From NCBI GenBank assembly GCA_002725175.2, contig PBQX02000070.1:1-26498 (forward strand): 26,498 nucleotides of DNA, read 5' to 3'. The stretch is from CACKLF01 sp002725175. GTDB taxonomy: Bacteria > Pseudomonadota > Alphaproteobacteria > Rhodobacterales > Rhodobacteraceae. The notes under the pieces were generated by a model that searched no databases, had not been told where the DNA came from, and was given only the letters and a program-made list of their open reading frames with translations. Each line of letters opens with the position of its first letter. The stretch's first letter is position 1. Positions 1-6,091 of the stretch are shown piece by piece. A program made the position numbers and the translations under genes.

Positions 1-207
1 ATTGCAGCTATTGGGGTAAGAGTTACCAAGTGGATTTCCTCCCATGGTGTTTCAGTAAATATCAACCCTAACTTATCACACTATGAAGGCATTATTCCCT
101 GTGGAATAAGGGATCAGGGAGTCACATCACTTTCAAAGCTAGGGGTGAATCTATCTTTTCGCCAATTCGACCAAGTATTGAAAAAACATTTTTTAAAAAA
201 TTTTTAA
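1..207 (+). CDS. lipB: Octanoyltransferase LipB, C-terminal part (5' end outside window)
   Basis: This is the last 68 codons of an open frame that enters from the left edge and stops with TAA at 205-207. The peptide begins IAAIGVRVTKWISSHGVS and continues through NINPNLSHYEGIIPCGI and GVTSLSKLG. These are the signature C-terminal blocks of LipB, which moves octanoyl groups from acyl carrier protein to lipoyl domains in the cytoplasm. The Cys in PCGI (codon 100-102) corresponds to the catalytic cysteine of the family; the catalytic lysine should lie just upstream, outside the window. The end is a run of Lys, Phe and Leu encoded within an A/T tract. The identification rests on motif recall but the blocks are distinctive. 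It reads in the same direction as ctaD, about 100 bases downstream. Confidence 0.85.
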   Translation: MAAIGVRVTKWISSHGVSVNINPNLSHYEGIIPCGIRDQGVTSLSKLGVNLSFRQFDQVLKKHFLKNF

Positions 208-213
208 AAAATT
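189..213. repeat. Alternating T- and A-tracts across the lipB stop
   Basis: Runs of T6, A6, T5, A6 and T2 follow one another and contain the lipB stop codon. Phased A/T tracts of this kind often bend DNA. They sit directly before the GC-rich element upstream of ctaD. No G/C stem is present, so I do not call a classical terminator, although the U-rich RNA could help end transcription. Confidence 0.5.
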
Positions 214-220
214 GCTGCAT

Positions 221-233
221 GCGGCTTTGTCGC
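221..233. promoter_or_regulatory. Candidate RegA/ActR-type redox regulator site upstream of ctaD
   Basis: GCGGC-TTT-GTCGC is an exact match to the inverted pentamer pattern GCGNC...GNCGC that I recall for the RegA/ActR/PrrA family of alphaproteobacterial redox regulators. Those regulators control terminal oxidase genes. The element is an island of GC in a very AT-rich spacer, 72 bases before the ctaD ATG. A weak sigma70-like -35 (TTGAAA at 237-242, with TAGGTT 17 bp further on) follows it. The match is short and the assignment is inferred from pattern and context. Confidence 0.35.
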
Positions 234-304
234 GCATTGAAAATTTCTTTTTTATTGTTTAGGTTCTAAACAAATTATATTAGACATTTATAGGAACAGT
301 TAAA

Positions 305-1945
305 ATGGCAGATGCTACGTTATCTCATGACAACCATCACAAAGTTGGCTTTTTTACCAGGTGGTTTATGTCTACAAATCACAAAGATATAGGAATATTA
401 TATATTTTTACTGCTGCAATCTTAGGCTTTATATCTGTTGCATTTACAGTCTACATGAGACTTGAACTTATGGAGCCAGGAGTTCAATACATGTTACTTG
501 ATGGTGAGCCAAATGGTCACCTTTGGAACGTGATGATTACTGGACACGGGATACTAATGATGTTTTTTGTTGTTATTCCAGCTCTATTTGGGGGTTTTGG
601 TAACTACTTTATGCCATTAATGATTGGGGCCCCAGATATGGCATTCCCAAGGATGAATAATCTTTCTTATTGGCTTTTTGTAGCCGGAGCATCCTTAGCA
701 GTTGCATCACTTTTAGCTCCTGGGGGAAATGGNCAACTTGGCTCTGGNGTTGGNTGGGTTCTATACGCACCACTTTCTACTTCTGAGGCTGGAATGTCGA
801 TGGATTTAGCTATNTTTGCTGTCCATTTATCAGGAGCATCCTCAATTTTAAGTGCTATTAATATGATTACCACTTTTTTAAATATGAGAGCGCCNGGAAT
901 GTCGATGATGAAGGTGCCTCTATTTCCATGGTCAATTCTTGTTACAGCTTTCTTGATCTTACTGTCCTTGCCAGTACTNGCTGGCGCAATAACTATGCTG
1001 CTCACAGATCGNAACTTTGGAACCACCTTCTTCGATGCTGCTGGTGGCGGTGATCCTGTATTATACCAACATCTTCTTTGGTTTTTTGGACATCCGGAAG
1101 TATATATGATNGTGGTCCCTGGCTTTGGCATTGTAAGCCATGTCATATCTACTTTCTCTAAAAAGCCCATTTTTGGTTATGTTCCTATGGTATGGGCGAT
1201 GATAGCGATCGGAGCACTGGGATTTGTTGTTTGGGCCCANCANATGTATACAGTGGGCATGTCAGTGACACAGCAAGCTTACTTTATGCTTGCTACGATG
1301 GTCATTGCAGTACCGACCGGAGTAAAGGTTTTCTCCTGGATAGCGACAATGTGGGGAGGNTCAATAGAGTTCAAAACCCCAATGCTTTGGGCTGTNGGGT
1401 TCTTATTTTTATTTACAGTAGGTGGGGTGACTGGAATTGTTTTATCACAAGCAGGTATAGATAGAGCTTATCATGACACCTACTATGTTGTTGCACATTT
1501 TCATTATGTTATGTCCTTAGGGGCNGTTTTTTGTATTTTCGCTGGTATATACTACTGGATTGGAAAAATGTCTGGTAGACAATATCCTGAGTGGGCTGGA
1601 AAATTACACTTTTGGGCCATGTTTATTGGTTCCAATATAACATTTTTCCCACAACATTTTTTGGGCAGNCAAGGAATGCCAAGAAGATACATAGACTACC
1701 CNGANCAGTTTGCACTTTGGAATTATGTTTCTTCAATAGGAGCATTCATATCTTTTGGTTCATTTTTGTTTTTCTTTGGTATTATTTTTTATACACTAAT
1801 GTGGGGCAGGAAAGTTGAAGAAGCTGCCTACTGGGGNGAACATGCAGATACCTTAGAGTGGACTTTGCCAAACCCTCCTCCAGAGCATACCTTTGAAACT
1901 TTACCAACAAAAGATATGTGGGACAAGGAACCGGAACATCACTAA
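305..1945 (+). CDS. ctaD: Cytochrome c oxidase subunit I (aa3 type)
   Basis: This is the catalytic subunit of the haem-copper oxidase in the inner membrane: it oxidises cytochrome c, reduces O2 to water and pumps protons. At 546 residues it has normal family length. Visible ligands are H81 (haem a, ITGHGIL), H263 and Y267 in GHPEVY (CuB and the cross-linked Tyr), the two codons 312-313 read as CAN-CAN where the family has His-His (CuB), and H398/H400 in VAHFHY (haem a3 and haem a). D-channel residues D111 (GAPDMAFPR), N100 and N118 and K-channel K341 (PTGVKVFSW) are present, so it is a canonical A-type pump. The start has an AGGAA eight bases upstream. No ctaB, ctaC, ctaG or ctaE is adjacent, so subunits II and III must be encoded elsewhere. 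All 17 N's inside it fall on third codon positions. Confidence 0.97.
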   Translation: MADATLSHDNHHKVGFFTRWFMSTNHKDIGILYIFTAAILGFISVAFTVYMRLELMEPGVQYMLLDGEPNGHLWNVMITGHGILMMFFVVIPALFGGFGNYFMPLMIGAPDMAFPRMNNLSYWLFVAGASLAVASLLAPGGNXQLGSXVXWVLYAPLSTSEAGMSMDLAXFAVHLSGASSILSAINMITTFLNMRAXGMSMMKVPLFPWSILVTAFLILLSLPVXAGAITMLLTDXNFGTTFFDAAGGGDPVLYQHLLWFFGHPEVYMXVVPGFGIVSHVISTFSKKPIFGYVPMVWAMIAIGALGFVVWAXXMYTVGMSVTQQAYFMLATMVIAVPTGVKVFSWIATMWGXSIEFKTPMLWAXGFLFLFTVGGVTGIVLSQAGIDRAYHDTYYVVAHFHYVMSLGXVFCIFAGIYYWIGKMSGRQYPEWAGKLHFWAMFIGSNITFFPQHFLGXQGMPRRYIDYXXQFALWNYVSSIGAFISFGSFLFFFGIIFYTLMWGRKVEEAAYWXEHADTLEWTLPNPPPEHTFETLPTKDMWDKEPEHH

Positions 1946-1963
1946 TCTTCGGAAGTTCTTTAT

Positions 1964-2455
1964 ATGAAAGAGTCTGGGAACAAANATAACGATTTTTACC
2001 AAATGGTACTTTGGCCTAACCGGTCTTTTGAAATCAAAAACATAAAATTTCTGTTTGGCATATTATGNATTGGATTTGCAGTGCCAATATTACCATTCTT
2101 TGGATCCAGCATGGGGACACTTTTACTAATATTTNCTGTGGCTACACTNATNGCATTTTCTTCACTATTCATTCAAAGCTACTCTGGCGGAAATTTAAAN
2201 GAAATAGTNAGAATCGATCCAAAAGAAATTTCAGTTACTCGTATCGAAGCTAACGGTGANAAAATTTCTTGGAAAGCTAATAGCTACTGGGCAAGGGTAA
2301 AGTTATACCCAGAGGGGCAAGTAGTAGAAAATTATTTAACCCTTGTTGGAGGAAATAGAGAGATTGAATTAGGATCCTTCTTAAGCCCAGAGGAAAGAAC
2401 TTTAGTGAGGATAAAAATTGAAAATATNCTCAAAAAAATNAAATCTCCNGNTTAA
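1964..2455 (+). CDS. DUF2244 family membrane protein
   Basis: This 163-residue protein starts with the family hallmark WPNRSF near residues 17-22. Two hydrophobic helices follow (about 30-46 and 50-68), then a soluble C-terminal part with ISWKANSYWARVKL and a conserved LGSFLSPEER block. This is the layout of DUF2244, a family of unknown function common in Alphaproteobacteria and often found beside respiratory or housekeeping genes. The gene begins 18 bases after ctaD, so the two are probably co-transcribed. A role in oxidase assembly or in the membrane is only a guess from position. The terminator at 2456-2491 closes this unit. Confidence 0.8.
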   Translation: MKESGNKXNDFYQMVLWPNRSFEIKNIKFLFGILXIGFAVPILPFFGSSMGTLLLIFXVATXXAFSSLFIQSYSGGNLXEIXRIDPKEISVTRIEANGXKISWKANSYWARVKLYPEGQVVENYLTLVGGNREIELGSFLSPEERTLVRIKIENXLKKXKSXX

Positions 2456-2491
2456 CCTAATAATTATTTATTGAATTATTANGTTTCTTTT
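2456..2491 (+). terminator. Intrinsic terminator after ctaD-DUF2244
   Basis: CCTAATAATT (2456-2465) pairs with AATTATTANG (2474-2483) around an 8-base loop. All ten pairs form if the N at 2482 is G. The tract TTTCTTTT follows at once. It starts on the base after the DUF2244 stop codon. The stem is AT-rich, so termination may be partial. Confidence 0.65.
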
Positions 2492-2526
2492 ACTAACGTC
2501 CGTTGTAATAATCAGGGATGATTTAG

Positions 2527-3366
2527 ATGAAATATTTTCCATTACTATATGAAAATAAAGAAGCTTGGCTTCTCAGCAAAACAAAAAAAATAACACTTAT
2601 CGGCATGTCTGGATTAGGCAAAACATTTATATCCCACATTTTACATANCAAGCATGGTTGGCTTCATTATTCGGTAGATTTCAGAATTGGTTCTAATTAT
2701 TTACATGAATCTATTTTTGAGACCTGTGAAGAAACAAANATTTCCTTAAATAAAAGAAGCTTTTCCATCAAGGACCTATCTTTATTATCTAAATATCTAG
2801 GAAAACCAGGAAATCCGTCTGCCAATGGTTTAGATTTTTCTGAATACATGAAAAGGCAAAAAGAGCATCGAGCTGCAGAAATATCTTCTATGCTGGACAT
2901 TCCAGATTATATAAATACGCACCTAAAAGCTCCAAAAACTAATTTCGTATGCGACACTTCTGGTTCATTATGTGAAATAGTTGACCCCCAGGACCCAAAG
3001 GATCCAATCCTATCCAGGATTGCTGAACAGACACTAATCATATTAATTAAAGAAACAGATTCCGAAATGAACAAATTAAAGGACCGGTTCAAAAAAGAAC
3101 CTAAACCTATGTATTANAAGGAAGATTTTTTAAAGAAGACATGGAAAGATTTTTGTATCCAAAAAAATATTAGTGGNAACCAAGTTGACCCTGATGAATT
3201 TTCTTTATATGGNTTTGAAAAACTCATTTCTCACAGACGACCAATCTATGATTTGATAGCTAAAAANTGGGGTATAGAAATTCCTTTTACTGAAATAAGT
3301 AAANTTAAATCTGCTTCCGATCTAAATNAACTAATTTATCAATTCTTACCTGATACGAAAGGCTGA
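2527..3366 (+). CDS. Uncharacterised P-loop ATPase/kinase-like protein
   Basis: This 279-residue soluble protein has a Walker A motif GMSGLGKT at residues 26-33, followed by SVDFRIGSNYLHE. The strand-like segment NFVCDTSGSLCE (139-150) ends in an acidic patch that may serve as Walker B. Later blocks KEPKPMY, the DPDEF segment and HRRPIYDLIAK look conserved in related alphaproteobacterial hypothetical ATPases I have seen. The overall shape recalls small-molecule kinases, but I recognise no substrate motif and assign no function. AGGG lies nine bases before the ATG. The gene is seven bases from metA and reads the same way. Codon 3115-3117 is TAN: read as Tyr the frame is intact; TAA or TAG in some strains would truncate it. 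Confidence 0.7.
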   Translation: MKYFPLLYENKEAWLLSKTKKITLIGMSGLGKTFISHILHXKHGWLHYSVDFRIGSNYLHESIFETCEETXISLNKRSFSIKDLSLLSKYLGKPGNPSANGLDFSEYMKRQKEHRAAEISSMLDIPDYINTHLKAPKTNFVCDTSGSLCEIVDPQDPKDPILSRIAEQTLIILIKETDSEMNKLKDRFKKEPKPMYXKEDFLKKTWKDFCIQKNISXNQVDPDEFSLYXFEKLISHRRPIYDLIAKXWGIEIPFTEISKXKSASDLNXLIYQFLPDTKG

Positions 3367-3373
3367 ATCTATT

Positions 3374-4294
3374 ATGCCAATAAAGATACCAGAAAGCCTA
3401 CCTGCCAAAAAAACACTAATGAATGAAGGCGTAATGGTAATGTCCGATTCGGACGCTGATAGACAGGATATTCGACCATTAAAGATAGGCCTATTAAATC
3501 TTATGCCACAAAAAATTCAAACTGAAACCCAATTTGCAAGGCTTATTGGAGCAACTCCCCTCCAAATTGAATTTAGCTTAATTAATGTCAGTACTTATAA
3601 GGGGAGAAATACTTCTGAACAGCATATGGATTCCTTTTATAGGCCATTCACCTCACTAAAAGAGGAAAAATTTGATGGGTTGATAATAACAGGAGCACCA
3701 ATAGAGCATCTTGATTTTAATGAAGTGAAATACTGGAATGAATTAATTGAAATTTTTGAATGGACAAAAACAAATGTTTTTTCCACTCTAGCGGTCTGTT
3801 GGGGAGCAATGGCTATGCTAAAATATTTTCACGGCATTGAAAAATACAAGTTGCCTGAAAAGGCTTTTGGGTGCTTTCGTCACAACAACTTGAGACCTAA
3901 CTCTCCATACCTTAGAGGTTTTTCTGATGACTTCATAATACCCGTCAGCCGATGGACAGAAATAAGGAGTGGAGATATTGTAACTAACGACAATCTTGAT
4001 CTACTAATTACTTCACAAGAGGTAGGACCTTGCTTAGTTTCGGAAAAAAAGACTAAGAACCTGTATATTTTTAATCACCTTGAATATGACAGCCTTACAC
4101 TAAAAAACGAGTATGACCGGGATGTATCCGAAAATATATCAACTAGTATACCAAAAAATTATTTTCCAGATGATGATACGAATAAAACACCAGAGAATCG
4201 GTGGAGAAGTCATGCACACCTACTATATGGGAATTGGATAAACGAGATATACCAAGACACCCCTTATGACATTTCAAGTATTGGGAAACCATAA
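3374..4294 (+). CDS. metA: Homoserine O-acetyltransferase (MetA family)
   Basis: First committed step of methionine synthesis: acylation of homoserine in the cytoplasm. At 306 residues it aligns almost without gaps to the E. coli enzyme. The catalytic residues fall on the family numbers: Cys142 (AVCWGAMA), His235 and Glu237 (IFNHLEYD). The acyl-donor determinant at residue 111 is Glu (TGAPIEHLDF), where succinyl-CoA users have Gly; Glu111 is the known mark of acetyl-CoA use. I therefore call it an acetyltransferase although many databases label the family succinyltransferase. AAAGG precedes the ATG by 11 bases. It lies between the P-loop ATPase and the hydrolase. The gene contains no N's. Confidence 0.92.
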   Translation: MPIKIPESLPAKKTLMNEGVMVMSDSDADRQDIRPLKIGLLNLMPQKIQTETQFARLIGATPLQIEFSLINVSTYKGRNTSEQHMDSFYRPFTSLKEEKFDGLIITGAPIEHLDFNEVKYWNELIEIFEWTKTNVFSTLAVCWGAMAMLKYFHGIEKYKLPEKAFGCFRHNNLRPNSPYLRGFSDDFIIPVSRWTEIRSGDIVTNDNLDLLITSQEVGPCLVSEKKTKNLYIFNHLEYDSLTLKNEYDRDVSENISTSIPKNYFPDDDTNKTPENRWRSHAHLLYGNWINEIYQDTPYDISSIGKP

Positions 4295-4306
4295 AGGAAA
4301 AATCAT

Positions 4307-5170
4307 ATGAAAGACTATGATTTTGTCCAAAAAATTGCCACTGACCCAAGCGGCACATTAAGTTATGTTGAATCCAATACGAACTCCATGAAGCCCAAAA
4401 CAATTTTACTTATTCATGGGATCAGCGCGAACTGGCGAGACTGGAAAACTTCTATGTTAGATGAAATATCAATGCTAGGTTATAGAACTATAGCAATTGA
4501 TAGACCTGGAATGGGTGAATCTAATCGAAGATCTGAGGTAATTTCATTAGAGGATCAAGCATCTCTAATAATGAGAGTTATCAGATTACTTGACTCTAGG
4601 CCTCTACTGATAATGGGACACAGCTATGGAGGATCCCTTGCCCTAAAGATGGCATTAAATTATCCAAATGATATAAATGGTCTTATTTTATTAGCAGCTC
4701 CAACCTATCCTTGGGTTGGTGGATTAGGACTACTTTATGACATTCTAGGATTTCCACTATTCACAAAAATTGGAACAAAATTTATTTCATTATGTAAGCC
4801 CGAAAAACTAATAAATTCTACCCTAATTGATATTTTTTGCCCTCAGAAAATTCCTGCTAATTATCGAGAAGAACTCAATATAGAATTAACATTACGGCAA
4901 AAATCTTTGGAATGGATAATTAAAGATGCAAAAATGCTGAAAGCATCTTTAGCTAAAATGTCTGAAAATTATAAAAACCTAAATATTCCGATTGAAATAT
5001 TTCATGGAACTAGTGATAAAATCGTACCCTTAGAACTTCATGCTAAAAAATTTCATGAAAAAGTTTTTTCATCTAAGCTTACAAAACTGAAAGGCATTGG
5101 ACATATGCCTCATCATTTTAGGAAGAATATCATCTTGCAATCAATAGTTTCACTGCTAGTTAAAAGGTAA
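4307..5170 (+). CDS. Alpha/beta hydrolase
   Basis: This 287-residue protein has a clear alpha/beta-hydrolase fold. The oxyanion HG is at 37-38 (LLIHGIS), the nucleophile elbow GHSYGG has Ser106, the acid is Asp237 (HGTSDKIVP) and the base is His266 (GIGHMPHH). A cap region of about 135-215 lies between the nucleophile and the acid. No signal peptide is seen, so it is probably cytoplasmic. The Shine-Dalgarno AAGGA overlaps the metA stop codon and sits eight bases before the ATG, so translation is likely coupled to metA. Known hydrolases beside metA do not point to one substrate, so the substrate is unknown. Confidence 0.85.
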   Translation: MKDYDFVQKIATDPSGTLSYVESNTNSMKPKTILLIHGISANWRDWKTSMLDEISMLGYRTIAIDRPGMGESNRRSEVISLEDQASLIMRVIRLLDSRPLLIMGHSYGGSLALKMALNYPNDINGLILLAAPTYPWVGGLGLLYDILGFPLFTKIGTKFISLCKPEKLINSTLIDIFCPQKIPANYREELNIELTLRQKSLEWIIKDAKMLKASLAKMSENYKNLNIPIEIFHGTSDKIVPLELHAKKFHEKVFSSKLTKLKGIGHMPHHFRKNIILQSIVSLLVKR

Positions 5171-5255
5171 ATTTCAAATATTTTTATTATTGAATTTAAA
5201 TTGCACAGTCGGTAAAGTTTAGATGTATGAGATTCCTAGATGGGTCAGTTAATTA

Positions 5256-6062
5256 ATGAAACACAGCCTTCCAATAAGTCCACAGTTTTATTTAACTGGA
5301 AGGCAACCATGCCCATATGTAGAAGGTGTTTTTGAAAAAAAACTATTTACCACTCTTGACGGGCAAGAGGCACAATCACTGAACGATTCACTTTCTAAAC
5401 AAGGATTTCGAAGATCTCAAAACATTATCTACCGGCCTAACTGCCAAAATTGCACTCAATGTCGATCNGTTAGAATTTTNGTGGAAAATTATTCTTTTTC
5501 AAAATCNGAAAAGAGAGTNTTAAGCAAAAATAGAAATATAAAGAGNTACCAGTGCGCACCATTNGCAACAGAGGATCAATATGAACTGTTTTNNAAATAT
5601 TTGAATCAAAGGCATANTGGCGGAGGCATGTCAGAGATGGATTCCTTTGAGTTTTCCTCAATGATTGAAGANAGTAATGTGCATACAAAGCTTTATGAAT
5701 ACTACGATAGAAATGATAAGCTTATAGCTGNTTCCATCACTGATATAATTTCAGATGGGCTATCTATGGTCTATTCATTCTTTGATGTTGATTTTCCAAA
5801 GAAAAGCCTTGGNAAATTTATGATCCTTGACCATATTCGAATTGCTAAGGAAATCGGTTTAAAGCACTTATACTTAGGGTACCTAATCGAAGACAGTCCA
5901 AAAATGAGGTACAAGGCCCAATTCTCCCCGTTAGAATATTTTGCGAATGGTAAATGGCAAATNTATGGNGAAACCTCCAAAAATGAANCCGAAAACTTAA
6001 GTGAGNTTGTTACTCGCCTTAATCCGATCTTACTNCCTGANTCATATAAAGACCTCGANTAG
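5256..6062 (+). CDS. bpt: Aspartate/glutamate leucyltransferase (arginyl-tRNA-protein transferase family)
   Basis: Transfers leucine from Leu-tRNA to proteins with N-terminal Asp or Glu, marking them for ClpS/ClpAP degradation (bacterial N-end rule). The 268-residue sequence carries the family blocks in order: FYLTGRQPCPYVEG near residues 12-25, GFRRSQNIIYRPNCQNCTQC near 51-70, RHxGGGMSEM, DGLSMVYSFFDVD and the C-terminal LGYLIEDSPKMRYKAQFSPLEY. Length is usual for the family. The N-terminal cysteines and the GNAT-like C-terminal domain are both complete. The upstream Shine-Dalgarno is weak (GGGT). It converges with the TRAP transporter. N's begin again in this gene after about 2.1 kb without any. 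Confidence 0.92.
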   Translation: MKHSLPISPQFYLTGRQPCPYVEGVFEKKLFTTLDGQEAQSLNDSLSKQGFRRSQNIIYRPNCQNCTQCRXVRIXVENYSFSKXEKRXLSKNRNIKXYQCAPXATEDQYELFXKYLNQRHXGGGMSEMDSFEFSSMIEXSNVHTKLYEYYDRNDKLIAXSITDIISDGLSMVYSFFDVDFPKKSLXKFMILDHIRIAKEIGLKHLYLGYLIEDSPKMRYKAQFSPLEYFANGKWQXYXETSKNEXENLSEXVTRLNPILXPXSYKDLX

Positions 6063-6065
6063 NCA

Positions 6066-6091
6066 TTTAACTGAATNAATNCTCAGTTAAA
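6066..6091. terminator. Hairpin between convergent bpt and dctM
   Basis: TTTAACTGA (6066-6074) pairs perfectly with TCAGTTAAA (6083-6091) around an 8-base loop. No T-run follows on either strand. The right arm overlaps the last bases of the dctM frame. It could end or stabilise transcripts from both sides, but it is not a textbook terminator. Confidence 0.4.

Noticed and set aside
2492..2526. SAM riboswitch for metA
   Set aside because: metA directly follows the ATPase gene after seven bases, and the spacer before that gene is too short and lacks SAM-II-like conserved sequence.
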